From Candidatus Borrarchaeum weybense (GTDB taxonomy: Archaea; Asgardarchaeota; Sifarchaeia; Borrarchaeales; Borrarchaeaceae), in NCBI GenBank assembly GCA_019057385.1, contig JAHQJS010000004.1:186001-250000 (forward strand): a stretch of DNA of 64,000 bases, read 5' to 3'. The notes under the pieces were generated by a model. That model was given only the letters and a program-made list of their open reading frames with translations, made no database searches and was not told where the DNA came from. Within the stretch, counting starts at the first letter, position 1. Every line of letters starts with the position of its first letter. A program made the translations under genes and the position numbers. Below are positions 42,738 through 53,298 of the stretch, piece by piece.

Positions 42738-45098
42738 ATGCGCGGTGTCCTTTTCGGATTAGGTGTTCTTAGTCTATCCCATGTATTGCTAGTTATATGG
42801 CGATATGGAATCATTCCTTTGTCTTTTGTTTGGCCAATTAGTTTAATTTGTATTGGAGTTATCATTCTTGCGATTTCAGAACTAATAGGGAAGGAGGTAA
42901 CTCGATTCCTTGAGTGTATAACTACATCACATAAATATGCTCTTAGTTTTATAATTCTCGTTTCAGTATTAGCGAATCTTTCCTTAATAGGCCCGGGTAA
43001 TATCCATGGAGACGGTATTTTTCATGTATTCAAAGTTTGGTATTTAAGAAAGGCATGGATGAATGGAATTTTCTATCCAATATGGTGTCCTTACTGGTAT
43101 TCAGGGTATCCTTTTTTGGAATTTTATGGTCCACTTTTCTATGTCTTTGCCGCTTTACTTTCCTTAGGCACAGACTGGATGACAGGCTCTAAGTTTGCAA
43201 TTTACTTTGCGTGTATATTATCATCTCTGACTATGTATGGTCTTATTTATGTTATTACTCAAGATAGATTGGGAGGAATAGTAGGAGGGCTAGCATATAC
43301 TCTTACTTACTATAAATTTCCTCTTTTAACCAAGTTTGGGCATCTTGCTAGCAGTTTAGAATGGTTTTTTCTGCCATTATTATTCTTATTCTTGGAATTA
43401 GCTATTAAAAGAGAAAAACACATTTTTGCTGTATATGCAGGTTTTTGTTGGGCGGGAATTTTTCTTACTCATGCAGGAGACGGATATATGATCTCTTTTT
43501 TAGTAATATTCTATCTTATAATCTCAAGTATAATTAAGTTTAATTTAGAAAATATATACTTCATAGGGCGATTAGCCTTGATTTCAGGGACTATAACATT
43601 GGGTTTATCTGCCTTCTTTTTAATACCTTACCTGCTTGATAGTGTTGAAGCAAATACGAGATTATTTGTATACCCTGGAAAGCTAGGAGACCCCATATCC
43701 TTACCTTTAATTCTCACGAGAGATTTTGTACACATCAATCAACCATTTCCTATTTACATAGGGAATTCAATTCTGATAATAGCGTTTTTAGCAATCTTTC
43801 TTCGAAGAAATAGAGCATCGATTGTTTACACTGCTTCTTTACTCTTTTCTTTATTTTTTGTTCTAGGCTCAGCAGTTCCGTTTTATAGCGAAATTCCTCT
43901 TATTACTAGCCTAGATTATTTTCCTTATCGCTTTTTACTATTAGTTAGTTTTGTGGCATCAGTACTATCTGGTCTCACAATCGCCTCACTTAAAGATATA
44001 CAAAAACCATTTTCAGCCTATTTAAAGAAATTTAAATCAAAGCGTAAGCTTCAAAAACACTTAATCGTTGTGTTGATGGTTATCATAGTTATTGATTTGT
44101 GGCCGGGGACATTAATTTCCAAAAATCGCCCCTTATCTTGGATGCTTGATGATAACTGGATAAATACCTATAATTGGCTTAATGAACATCCCGGTTATCA
44201 CAAAATCATCAGATTAGATAGAGGAGGTCCTCCTAATTATGCTTATCATGCCATTATAGGGAATACATTCGATACTGCTGGTGCGTTTGGTCAAGCTGAG
44301 AATCAAGAGTATTCATCTTTTAAAATCAAATTTGAGGGAGACATAAAATCTTTAAAAAATACTCCTAGAAAGGGATTACTAACTCCCTTAAGACTTTTAG
44401 GTGTCAGATATTTGATTATAGATAGTTCTCGTAGTTATGCTAAATACTTGATTGAATCTTCTAAATTGGATATAATGCAGACTAATGGCAACGTAATGAT
44501 TCTAGAATATAACGAATATACTTCGCCTGTTATTATTTCTCAAGCAGCTGCACTTGTTGAAGCAGATAATGAAATCAATGAATATTATTCTTATGTAACA
44601 GATCCAGATTATGATCCTTCAAAAATGATTTTTCTTAAGGCAACAAAATTTGATTACGAATCAAATGTCCCACTTAACTTGCCTGAGGATTTTATAGATG
44701 ATAAAAGTAACTTCAATTCCGATACACTTGAACTAGAGATTAAGGAGAACACGATCTCTGCAAAGGTATATATCTCTGCTCCTTCTTTTGTATATTTCAG
44801 TTTTAGCTACTTTCCTGGCTGGAAAGCCTTGGTTGATGGGACAGAAAGTAATATCTTAATTGCAGAACCAAATTTTATGTGTTTATACATTGATAAGGCT
44901 GGAACACATAACATCTCACTTAAATATAGTTTAAATCCGCCGAAAACTGTCGGAATAGTTATCACATTAAGTACCTTTCTGGTGTCACTTTTTATGATGG
45001 CCTGGCCTTCTCGACAGACATTTAAAGAAACTATAGAACTGATTATATTCAGAAAACGCAAAGGAAAAAAAGTTAATCAAGATCTCAAAAAAAGTTAA
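42738..45098 (+). CDS. Large membrane protein, PTPS-related/YfhO-like, first tandem copy
   Basis: 786 residues with about 13 hydrophobic segments in the first 460. The loop after the second helix group has HGDGIFHVFKVWYLRKAW and WCPYWYSGYPFLEFYGPL, the signature of the 6-pyruvoyl-tetrahydropterin-synthase-related membrane family (a GT-C-like fold despite the name). The C-terminal soluble domain includes FSYFPGWKALVDG, as in YfhO-like sugar transferases. Start ATG at 42738 with GGAG upstream. Highly similar to the next gene. Confidence 0.75.
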   Translation: MRGVLFGLGVLSLSHVLLVIWRYGIIPLSFVWPISLICIGVIILAISELIGKEVTRFLECITTSHKYALSFIILVSVLANLSLIGPGNIHGDGIFHVFKVWYLRKAWMNGIFYPIWCPYWYSGYPFLEFYGPLFYVFAALLSLGTDWMTGSKFAIYFACILSSLTMYGLIYVITQDRLGGIVGGLAYTLTYYKFPLLTKFGHLASSLEWFFLPLLFLFLELAIKREKHIFAVYAGFCWAGIFLTHAGDGYMISFLVIFYLIISSIIKFNLENIYFIGRLALISGTITLGLSAFFLIPYLLDSVEANTRLFVYPGKLGDPISLPLILTRDFVHINQPFPIYIGNSILIIAFLAIFLRRNRASIVYTASLLFSLFFVLGSAVPFYSEIPLITSLDYFPYRFLLLVSFVASVLSGLTIASLKDIQKPFSAYLKKFKSKRKLQKHLIVVLMVIIVIDLWPGTLISKNRPLSWMLDDNWINTYNWLNEHPGYHKIIRLDRGGPPNYAYHAIIGNTFDTAGAFGQAENQEYSSFKIKFEGDIKSLKNTPRKGLLTPLRLLGVRYLIIDSSRSYAKYLIESSKLDIMQTNGNVMILEYNEYTSPVIISQAAALVEADNEINEYYSYVTDPDYDPSKMIFLKATKFDYESNVPLNLPEDFIDDKSNFNSDTLELEIKENTISAKVYISAPSFVYFSFSYFPGWKALVDGTESNILIAEPNFMCLYIDKAGTHNISLKYSLNPPKTVGIVITLSTFLVSLFMMAWPSRQTFKETIELIIFRKRKGKKVNQDLKKS

Positions 45099-45231
45099 AC
45101 TAAGACTTTTTACGCTAGCTTTCATCTCATCTTCAAAAAGAATCATTTAGATATTAACTTAATCGCTGTGTAAGCTGAAGAAAATACTAACTAAATCCTT
45201 GAATGTAAATTTAGAACCGGAGTTCAAAACT

Positions 45232-47568
45232 ATGCGTGGTTCTCTTTCAGGAATTGGAATTCTTAGTCTTTCACAAATTTTATTAGTCCTTTGGCGATAT
45301 GGACTTCTTCCCTTCTCTTTAATTTGGCCTATTCTTTTGAGTTGCTTAGCAGTTATTATACTGGTGGTTTCTGAATTGTTATGGCACGATGTAACAACCT
45401 TCGTTGAATTAATGACTACTTCTCATCGATTTGCACTTGGTTTCATTATTCTAATTGCCGCATTGGCGAATCTCACTTTAATAGGTCCTGGTTATATTCA
45501 TGCTGATGGTATTACTCATGCTTTTAAGGTGTGGTATCTTAGGAAAGCGTGGCTAAATGGAAGCTTTTATCCACTTTGGTGTCCCTATTGGTATTCAGGA
45601 TATCCATTTCTGGAATTTTATGGCCCTCTATTTTATGTTTTTGCTGCTTTACTTTCCTTGGGAACAGATTGGATGCTTGGCTCTAAACTGGCTCTGTATC
45701 TTGCATGTATAATGTCTCCCCTCGCCATGTATGGTCTTGTATATGTCATTACTGAGGATAGACTTGGAGGAATAGTGGGAGGGGTAGCCTATACCCTTAT
45801 CTACTATAAATTTCCTCTATTAACGAAGTATGGACATCTTGCTAGCAGTTTGGTGTTGATTTTTCTTCCTTTATTATTCTTATCTTTTGAATTAGCCATT
45901 AGAAAAGAAAAACAAGTGTATGCGATATTAGCAGGTTTTTGTTGGGCTGGGGTATTCCTTTCTCATCAAGGAGCCGGATATATGGTCTCTCTTTTGGTAT
46001 TTTTTTATCTTCTATTTTCCTGTGCTATTAAGTTCAAATTTGAAAATATCTACTTAATAGGTCGCATATGCTTAATTTCAACAGTCGTAGCGTTAGGTCT
46101 GTCTTCCTTCTTCATTATACCTTACTTTATAGATGGTATTGGAGCAAATACAAGAATCTTTGATTCACATTGGCTAGGATATCCTATATCTCTACCCTTA
46201 ATTCTGACAAGAGATTTTGTAAACGTTTATCAACCGTTTCCTGTATATATTGGGGATTCTATATTGGGAATAGCTTTTGCAGCGATATTTCTGCGTAGAA
46301 CTAGGTCAACCATCGTATATACTGCATTGTTGCTTTTTTCGTTCTTTCTTGTACTCGGATCAGAACTTCCATTCTATACTGCAATTCCTTTTATTGTCAG
46401 TCTTGAATATCCGTATCGATTCCTCATACTAGTTAGTTTTGTGGCATCAGTATTATCTGGCATTGCAATTTCATCAATAAAGAATATACAAAAACCATTT
46501 TCAGGGTATCTTATGAAACTTAAGTCGAATCCAAGAATTCAAAAAAGGGTAATCGTAATATTGATGGTCATTATAATCATTGATCTATGGCCAGGAACCT
46601 TAGTTTCCAAAAACAGACCTTTGGATTGGTTAGTTGATGATGAATGGTTAGGTGCCTATAATTGGCTTGATACACAGACTGGTTACCATAAAATCATGAG
46701 ATTTGGGAATTCTGGACCCAGTTATGTAGTTTCTTCTTCTATTATTGGAAACACATTCGACACCGCAGGCTACTTTAGACAATCTACGAATAAAGATTAT
46801 GGTGAGTTTACCTCCACATTTAAGGGAGAAATAAGATCATTGAATAATGCCCCTAAAAAAGGGCTTCTAACGCCTCTTCAACTTTTAGGTGTTAAATATG
46901 TGCTTTTAGATACTTCTAAAAATTATGCTACACATTTAGCAAAATCATCTGAATTAGAAGTAGTGCATACTTCCGGCAAGGTAACTATTTTGGAATATAG
47001 TGGATATACTTCCCCGATCATAATTTCTCAGTCTGCAGCGCTTGTTGGAGGCGAAAACGAAATCGATACTTTCTATGATTATGTAACAAATCCAGATTAT
47101 GATCCTTCTAAAATGATTTTTCTCAAAGAAGATCAGTATTATAACGACATTGAGACCCCTCTCCAATCTTTTGAGGACTCAATAGAGTATGACGCCAGTT
47201 TTATGTCACAAATTATTGATTTAGAGGTGAGAGAAGACATTATCTTGACAAATATATTTGTTTCTGCATCTTCTTTTGTATTTTTCAGTTTTAATTTCTT
47301 CCCTGGCTGGCATGCTTTAGTTGATGGAAAAGAAAGTAAAATCCTAATAGCGGAACCCTTTTTTATGTGTATATATCTTAACGAAGGCGGAACGCATAAT
47401 GTCTCGCTTAAGTACCAGCTTAATACACCTAAAACAGTAGGATTACTAATTACACTGAGTACATTATTTGTAGCACTCTTTGTTACGTTTTGGTCGTATA
47501 AACAGAAAATCAAAGAGATAATAGAACAGAGCTTATTGAGCAAATACAGAGGATGGAGAACTAAATGA
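45232..47568 (+). CDS. Large membrane protein, PTPS-related/YfhO-like, second tandem copy
   Basis: 778 residues. The start at 45232 is set by alignment with the first copy: MRG-L-G-G(V/I)LSLS in both, each behind GGAGTTCA. A TTG at 45199 is in frame but has no counterpart. It shares the WCPYWYSGYPFLEFYGPL loop and the FPGWHALVDG domain; by eye roughly two thirds of the N-terminal residues are the same. The copies have drifted mainly in the soluble domain. The stop overlaps the start of the 47565 gene (ATGA), so they are translated together. Confidence 0.75.
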   Translation: MRGSLSGIGILSLSQILLVLWRYGLLPFSLIWPILLSCLAVIILVVSELLWHDVTTFVELMTTSHRFALGFIILIAALANLTLIGPGYIHADGITHAFKVWYLRKAWLNGSFYPLWCPYWYSGYPFLEFYGPLFYVFAALLSLGTDWMLGSKLALYLACIMSPLAMYGLVYVITEDRLGGIVGGVAYTLIYYKFPLLTKYGHLASSLVLIFLPLLFLSFELAIRKEKQVYAILAGFCWAGVFLSHQGAGYMVSLLVFFYLLFSCAIKFKFENIYLIGRICLISTVVALGLSSFFIIPYFIDGIGANTRIFDSHWLGYPISLPLILTRDFVNVYQPFPVYIGDSILGIAFAAIFLRRTRSTIVYTALLLFSFFLVLGSELPFYTAIPFIVSLEYPYRFLILVSFVASVLSGIAISSIKNIQKPFSGYLMKLKSNPRIQKRVIVILMVIIIIDLWPGTLVSKNRPLDWLVDDEWLGAYNWLDTQTGYHKIMRFGNSGPSYVVSSSIIGNTFDTAGYFRQSTNKDYGEFTSTFKGEIRSLNNAPKKGLLTPLQLLGVKYVLLDTSKNYATHLAKSSELEVVHTSGKVTILEYSGYTSPIIISQSAALVGGENEIDTFYDYVTNPDYDPSKMIFLKEDQYYNDIETPLQSFEDSIEYDASFMSQIIDLEVREDIILTNIFVSASSFVFFSFNFFPGWHALVDGKESKILIAEPFFMCIYLNEGGTHNVSLKYQLNTPKTVGLLITLSTLFVALFVTFWSYKQKIKEIIEQSLLSKYRGWRTK

Positions 47569-48644
47569 CCAAAGCACAAAAAAAAGTGTTAAAACTCCTT
47601 ACGCCAGGTTTTATTACACCGCATAAGGGGGTTCATTTAGTCTTTGACGCTATTGATGGGCTCAATGACGTGGAATATATTGTCGCAGGTTCAATTAGAA
47701 CTGATTCACGTGTTCATAAGACATACTTGACAAAAATAAAAGAAAATGCTCCTTGTAATGTGAAAATAATTGAAAAATTCTTTTCGAAAGAGGAGTTTCT
47801 TGAAATAATTGCAGATAGCGATATAGTTATTTTACCTTATTTAGATGTATCTCAAAGTGGCTCTGGAATTCTCCATTTATCATTAGGTCTTGGAAAGCCG
47901 ATTATTGCCTCAAAAATTGGAGAATTCGTAGAATTATTAAGAGGAAACGCTTTATTGGTCGATCCTTACGATAAAATTGCATTAAGAAACGCTATTCTTA
48001 AAATGAAGAATAGCAAATTGAAGAAGTTTTATGAATCTCGTACAAAAGAATTAGCCTCTAAAACATCATGGAGCAACATTGCTAATGAACATCTCAAAAT
48101 ATATCGTAATCTGCTAAAAACATATCATCCTTCACACATAGCGATAGTTAGTACCTTTGGGGAACGTTGTGGCATAGGCGAATATGCATCATTCTTGGCA
48201 AACTCGTTAGAAAATCAACAACTGAAAGTTCTGCGGATTAAACTTAAGAAGAACTGGAGTTTTAGCATCGCTTTGGTGAAAATTATTGATCGGTACCATC
48301 CCCAACTTGTGCATATACAATTTGAATATGGTTTATTCAAATGTTTTCCATTTCTCCAGATAGGCACTTCTATTTTACTCTTCTATTTCCTCTCAAAATT
48401 ATTTAACGTTAAAACAATAACAACAATGCACACTGTTTATAACCCTCATTATCTCTGGAACAAAAAATGGAAGAATATATTATCAAGGGTTGCAGGAACG
48501 TTTTTGCGAGTATTCCTTGTGAAATTAATAACCGTAATGTCAAATCGAATTATAGTACATACAAATGAATCTAAAAAGGCGCTTTCAAACGACAAGAAAA
48601 CGTTTGTAGTGCGTCACGGCACATTGATTAAAAGGCGCAAATAA
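47565..48644 (+). CDS. GT-B-like protein with GT4 half-domains in swapped order
   Basis: 359 residues. Residues 10-185 resemble a C-terminal GT4 donor-binding half: LKLLTPGFITPHKGVHLVFDAI, DIVILPYLDVSQSGSGILHLSLGLGKPIIASKIGE. Residues 190-359 resemble an N-terminal GT4 acceptor half: HIAIVSTFGERCGIGEYASFLA, PQLVHIQFEYGLF and NRIIVHTNESKKAL. Normal GT4 enzymes have the reverse order. It may be the middle of a former GT4-GT4 tandem protein or a true circular permutation. The ATG overlaps the previous stop, a sign of coupled translation. Confidence 0.7.
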   Translation: MTKAQKKVLKLLTPGFITPHKGVHLVFDAIDGLNDVEYIVAGSIRTDSRVHKTYLTKIKENAPCNVKIIEKFFSKEEFLEIIADSDIVILPYLDVSQSGSGILHLSLGLGKPIIASKIGEFVELLRGNALLVDPYDKIALRNAILKMKNSKLKKFYESRTKELASKTSWSNIANEHLKIYRNLLKTYHPSHIAIVSTFGERCGIGEYASFLANSLENQQLKVLRIKLKKNWSFSIALVKIIDRYHPQLVHIQFEYGLFKCFPFLQIGTSILLFYFLSKLFNVKTITTMHTVYNPHYLWNKKWKNILSRVAGTFLRVFLVKLITVMSNRIIVHTNESKKALSNDKKTFVVRHGTLIKRRK

Positions 48645-48657
48645 GGTAGAGCGAGAA

Positions 48658-49542
48658 ATGGATGCTTCTATAGTTATTTCAACTTATGGGAGAGGACAAG
48701 ACGTTGTAGATTGTATTAACAGCCTCCTTAATCTCAACAAACATAATTTTGAGATTATTGTTATTGAGTCATCCCCCAACGTGTTAACAGCGCTTGATTT
48801 AAAAAAAAGATATAAGGATAATTTATTAGTAAGAATAACTCATTCTAAAATTCCCATAGGTCTGTCCAGAGCCAGAAATCTCGGCGTTCTCCTTGCAAAG
48901 AATGATATTGTGGTTTTTATCGATGACGATTGTATAGCCTGTCCTAATTGGCTTCAAAATCTTTTAAATGTATTTAATACTAAAAAAACAGGCATTGTTG
49001 GGGGTCGATCAATCCCGCTTTTCTTAACTGAACGCGTTCCTCGATGGTTAGATGATCGATTGACTCCAGCAATAGGAATTTCACATTTTTCAAATAAAAG
49101 GCAAAAAGTTGAATATGTACTTGGCTGCAATTTTGCAGTCCGAAAGGAATTATTCAATGAAATGAATTTGTTTAGAGAAGATTTAGGTCGTAGAGGAAAA
49201 CTTCTTCTATCAAATGAAGAGGTCGAGTTTTGTAAGAGAGTTAAGGAAGCAGGTTATCTTGTTATTTACACGCCCAAAGCTGTGGTGAGACATAAGGTAT
49301 ACCCTACAAGGTTGGACAGAAGTTACTTTTTCAAACGATTCTTCTATGGAGGTTTGAGTGAGGGGATAATGCATACTTTTGGCATTAGAAAATTGTTTTT
49401 CGTAGCGAAAGAATTGCTGAAAAACATAATATATTTCTTTAGAAATGCCAATATGTTTTCCTTGTGTTTAATTTTTGAAAAGTTAGGTCTATTTGTAAGC
49501 ATTCTCTATATACCTAAAAGCGGAGAATCTTATTCAGTCTAA
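48658..49542 (+). CDS. GT2 family glycosyltransferase
   Basis: 294 residues. The GT-A core has DASIVISTYGRGQDVVDCI, SRARNLGVLLAKNDIVVFIDDDC (metal-binding Asp cluster), CNFAVRKELF and EEVEFCKRVKEAGY. A hydrophobic C-terminal patch (FSLCLIFEKLGLFVSILYI) may associate with the membrane. It lies 13 bases after the swapped GT-B gene, in the same operon. Donor and acceptor unknown. Confidence 0.85.
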   Translation: MDASIVISTYGRGQDVVDCINSLLNLNKHNFEIIVIESSPNVLTALDLKKRYKDNLLVRITHSKIPIGLSRARNLGVLLAKNDIVVFIDDDCIACPNWLQNLLNVFNTKKTGIVGGRSIPLFLTERVPRWLDDRLTPAIGISHFSNKRQKVEYVLGCNFAVRKELFNEMNLFREDLGRRGKLLLSNEEVEFCKRVKEAGYLVIYTPKAVVRHKVYPTRLDRSYFFKRFFYGGLSEGIMHTFGIRKLFFVAKELLKNIIYFFRNANMFSLCLIFEKLGLFVSILYIPKSGESYSV

Positions 49543-49589
49543 TTTCATAATGAACTACAAAAAAGAAGTCATTGGAGTTCAATTGGGTA

Positions 49590-50768
49590 ATGTCAATAAA
49601 AATAGATACAAGTAGAGAACTTGAGGAGATCCATCTTAGTCTAACTCGAATTCTCGACGAAAGGGATAGATTATTCCCAAAACACGATCCCCAAAATACA
49701 AAAGATGTGCGAAAGATCCTCAAGGCATATGCAAATGTTCTTAAAAGTATAGAAGTGCCAAACTGGGAGCCCGATAATAAACTTATAGACTCAGCGAAGA
49801 ATTTGACCCAAAAATGTGTTTTCATCTGTGGTTTCATGAAAAGTGGAACAACATTACTTTTAGAACTCTTGGATAACCATCCTGAACTTATTGTCATGCC
49901 TGGTGACTCAAATCTGATAAATTGGATAAATAATACGCTGAATACACCTTTAGAGGAGCGTCTAACAAATTGGGATGTGCACTGGATCTCTCGCCTTATC
50001 AATCCCACAGGTCAAAAACCATTCTGGATAATGGGTGAAAAAGTTCATCCATATTTGGAATTTCTTTACTATCTAAATTATTGGCTTGAAGATTTACCTT
50101 CTTCTGACACTAGCCCTTTTATTGCAGTTGTCTTAGCTTTTTATTGTGCAAATCCACAGCGTGCAACCGATCCTAAGTTTTGGGTTGAAAAAAACCCTAG
50201 GAATGAATTGAAAGTTGATCAGATCTTAAACTATTTTCCTTCTGCACGTTTCATTCACATTATACGTGATCCTCGCTCGAATATGGCTTCCTTGAAGCGA
50301 CGTTGCAAACTCCATAAATTGAATTGGGATGTAGAAGGTTATTCTTATGCAATCCAGAAATCAAATAAACTCGGATTTTTTTACCAAAAAAGACTTGGAA
50401 AAAGCAGGTATCATATTTTACGATATGAAGATTTAATAAAGAATCCAGAAATTGAGATGAAAACTATCGCTAATTTCTTAGGAATCAAAATTGACAACAA
50501 TCTGCTTTACCCTACAGTGAATGGTCTTCCCGCCAAATCAAATACAATGTTCAAAGATAGACAGATCCAAGGCAAAATTTTTGCCAACTTAAGCGAGAAA
50601 TGGCGAACTGAATTAGACCTTTCTGAGCAAAAGGAAATATATGCTATTTTATATCCTATAGCAAAACGTCTAGGTTATGATTGGAAACTTGGATCTATTA
50701 GTTGGGCTAATTATCTTTACTATTGCCAAGCTAGGATTAGATATCTTGCATCTCGAATGCTTAAATGA
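49590..50768 (+). CDS. Sulfotransferase (PAPS-dependent), first of three
   Basis: 392 residues from the ATG at 49590; an in-frame TTG upstream covers the ribosome site. The 5'-phosphosulfate loop is GFMKSGTTLL (81-90) and the 3'-phosphate motif is IIRDPRSNMASL. FWVEKNPRNE and YEDLIKNPEIEMKTIANFLGI are typical of Stf-type sulfotransferases. The first 75 residues are a helical extension. It should transfer sulfate from PAPS to a sugar or lipid in the cytoplasm, before export by the ABC system encoded next. Confidence 0.88.
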   Translation: MSIKIDTSRELEEIHLSLTRILDERDRLFPKHDPQNTKDVRKILKAYANVLKSIEVPNWEPDNKLIDSAKNLTQKCVFICGFMKSGTTLLLELLDNHPELIVMPGDSNLINWINNTLNTPLEERLTNWDVHWISRLINPTGQKPFWIMGEKVHPYLEFLYYLNYWLEDLPSSDTSPFIAVVLAFYCANPQRATDPKFWVEKNPRNELKVDQILNYFPSARFIHIIRDPRSNMASLKRRCKLHKLNWDVEGYSYAIQKSNKLGFFYQKRLGKSRYHILRYEDLIKNPEIEMKTIANFLGIKIDNNLLYPTVNGLPAKSNTMFKDRQIQGKIFANLSEKWRTELDLSEQKEIYAILYPIAKRLGYDWKLGSISWANYLYYCQARIRYLASRMLK

Positions 50769-51000
50769 TTTAGAAACTAAAAATAACGACTTTGGAAATA
50801 TCTTGAATCACGATTGCTTTAGTTATCGCAAAAAAGCCAAACCAGATTTATAATTAACTTCATAGCCCTTTCCATGTTTCCTGATAAAAGCTTTTTTGGT
50901 CTATTAAGAAAATCATAACGGTCTTAATTTCAAAGCGATAGACATAAATTCATAACTTAATTGAATTTACCCCAAATATCAAAGTTCTTGTGGGCTGATT

Positions 51001-51849
51001 TTGGGCGAAAAAAAGATCGCAATATATGAACCCGATCGTACAGTAAAACAAGGTTATATTACACTCTGGAAAGAAAATTTCCAGGATTTAAAAGAAAACT
51101 TATGGCTAATCCGTCAATTTTTTTTCAGAGAATTTAAAGGGCAGTATAGTCAATCTCTATTGGGTATTATATGGGCTTTTATACTGCCTCTTGTAACACT
51201 AGCAATTTTTATTCTTCTAAGAAGTTCAGGGTTATTTAATGTTGGAGTTATAGAGGTGCCTTATGTAATCTATGCGCTCCTAGGATTATCTTTCTGGCAG
51301 TTATTTGTCACAGGGATTGTACAGAGTACAAATTCTTTGGTTAGTGCGGGATCTATGATTAAAAAGGTTAATTTTCCTCGGGAAACCTTGGTCTTTGCAT
51401 CATTAGGAAATGCACTATTCTCATTTGCTCTTCAGATGGGCATTGTTTTTATCTTGTTTGGTATTTATGGATTTTTTCCTCACTGGAAATTTTTGCTGTT
51501 TCCATTAATGATAATCCCGATATTATTATTAACTTGTGGATTAGGCTTCATTTTTTCGTTAATAAATGGTATAATACGAGATTTAGGAAGAATTCTTGGC
51601 CTTGGATTAACTTTTTTGCTGTTTATCACTCCTATCGCGTATGAACTTCCTGAAATGGGATTTTTGGCAACATTGGCCCGCATCAATCCCTTGTATTATC
51701 TTTCCATAGCACCTAGGGATCTTGCACTAACAGGAACATTAAGCCATCCGCTGGGCTACTTTATTTCTTGTGGTCTTTCTATTTTCGTCTTTTTCTATTG
51801 CTGGATGACGTTTCATTTGACAGAAACCAGAATTCCAGAGAGGCTCTAG
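51001..51849 (+). CDS. ABC-2 type polysaccharide export permease (Wzm/TagG-like)
   Basis: 282 residues with six hydrophobic segments. The N-terminal cytoplasmic helix LIRQFFFREFKGQYSQSLLGIIWAF and the closing INPLYYLSIAPRDLAL are typical of O-antigen and teichoic-acid exporters. It starts with TTG at 51001, with no ATG nearby that would keep the N-terminus. The ATPase gene begins 5 bases after the stop. Together they move a lipid-linked glycan across the membrane. The 232 bases upstream (50769-51000) contain no gene. Confidence 0.9.
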   Translation: MGEKKIAIYEPDRTVKQGYITLWKENFQDLKENLWLIRQFFFREFKGQYSQSLLGIIWAFILPLVTLAIFILLRSSGLFNVGVIEVPYVIYALLGLSFWQLFVTGIVQSTNSLVSAGSMIKKVNFPRETLVFASLGNALFSFALQMGIVFILFGIYGFFPHWKFLLFPLMIIPILLLTCGLGFIFSLINGIIRDLGRILGLGLTFLLFITPIAYELPEMGFLATLARINPLYYLSIAPRDLALTGTLSHPLGYFISCGLSIFVFFYCWMTFHLTETRIPERL

Positions 51850-51853
51850 TAAT

Positions 51854-53152
51854 ATGTCTTTAAAAAATACAGATGTTAGGTCGTTAAACGATAACGAAGT
51901 CGTTATCAAAGTCGAAAACGTATCAAAAAAATTTTCTAAGTCACTTAGGCGATCTATGGTTTATGGCTTGAAAGATATCCTTAGAAATACTTTTAAAATG
52001 CACTCAAAATCTGACAGACTTAGAAAAAGTGAATTTTGGGCAGTAAAGGACATCTCATTTGAATTAAAAAAAAGCGAATGTCTTGGAATAGTTGGCCCTA
52101 ATGGTTCTGGAAAGACAACACTATTGTCTATGTTAAATGGCATTTACATGCCAGATCAAGGTAAGATTACAGTAAAAGGAAAAGTAGGTGCATTAATAGC
52201 AGTTGGAGCTGGTTTTCATCCTATGTTATCAGGGCGGGAGAACATCTATATTAACGGTGCAGTATTAGGAATGGGCAAAGAAGAAATTAACAAGAAATTT
52301 GATTCTATAGTTGAATTTGCTGATATTGGTGATTTTCTCGATATGCCTGTGAAGCATTATAGTTCTGGCATGTATGTGAGACTTGGATTTGCGGTGGCAA
52401 TTCATTGTGAGCCAGATATACTTCTAGTTGACGAAATCTTGTCAGTAGGAGATATCAAATTTAGAGATAAGTCACAACGAAAATTCATGGAATTGGTTGA
52501 AAATGGTACTTCAGTCGTTCTTGTTTCTCATAATCTTAATACCGTGAGACGAGTTTGTGATAAGGCACTTATGTTAAACAAAGGAGAAGTTATTGATTAT
52601 GGAGAGGTTGAAGATGTTATCAATAATTATAGTCTGCTAATGAACAGAGAGGAACTAAAAACTCTCAAAGAAAAAAGTGATCTCATTCCCCTGCAAAGGA
52701 AAGGGGAAACAGGAAGGATAGAACTTTTTAATTGCAAAGTTTATGAAGAAGGAGGAAATCCGGAATTTAATGAGATCGAATTTGGAAAAAATATTATAAT
52801 TGAGTTTGAGTATAAATGTTATGAGGAACTAAAAAATCCAGAATTTCGTGTAATTATCTCTTCTGCTTTTAATAGAAAATCGATTGCAAAGATAAGTTCT
52901 TATTCTACGTCCAATTTACCATCTTTCTTCAGTGATACCGGGAAAATTAGATTTACAATTACAAATAATAGACTGCATCACGGAGTTTATCTTATTAGTC
53001 TGGCAGTAGTGAGAGGCTCCTTTGGCCATTTATTTACTTTTAACAATTGTCAACAATTTCTCATTAAGAATCCGGATCCTAGAGTATATCGTGTAGAATA
53101 TTCGAATTTATTATTTGTTCTTGATTTTACCGTGGATCATATTAGCGAATGA
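51854..53152 (+). CDS. ABC transporter ATPase for glycan export (Wzt-like, with C-terminal glycan-binding domain)
   Basis: 432 residues. Walker A GPNGSGKTTL (81-90), signature YSSGMYVRLGF (169-179), Walker B ILLVDE (189-194) and switch VLVSHN. After residue 265 comes a beta-rich domain (RIELFNCKVYEEGG, IIIEFEYKCYEE, FTITNNRLHHGVYLISLAVV) like the Wzt carbohydrate-binding module, which selects finished chains by their end group. Sulfation or methylation might be that end mark; this is inference. Confidence 0.92.
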   Translation: MSLKNTDVRSLNDNEVVIKVENVSKKFSKSLRRSMVYGLKDILRNTFKMHSKSDRLRKSEFWAVKDISFELKKSECLGIVGPNGSGKTTLLSMLNGIYMPDQGKITVKGKVGALIAVGAGFHPMLSGRENIYINGAVLGMGKEEINKKFDSIVEFADIGDFLDMPVKHYSSGMYVRLGFAVAIHCEPDILLVDEILSVGDIKFRDKSQRKFMELVENGTSVVLVSHNLNTVRRVCDKALMLNKGEVIDYGEVEDVINNYSLLMNREELKTLKEKSDLIPLQRKGETGRIELFNCKVYEEGGNPEFNEIEFGKNIIIEFEYKCYEELKNPEFRVIISSAFNRKSIAKISSYSTSNLPSFFSDTGKIRFTITNNRLHHGVYLISLAVVRGSFGHLFTFNNCQQFLIKNPDPRVYRVEYSNLLFVLDFTVDHISE

Positions 53153-53298
53153 ATCAATTTGATAGACATTAACACACTTGAAATCGTATCCGCAAATGTT
53201 CGATAGTGATTAGTATAAGCACATCTAAAATATCAAGTATTGGATAAAATTTATCTTCTGTTAATCTGTGAGCTTAGGACATTATTGGGGTAAATTAG

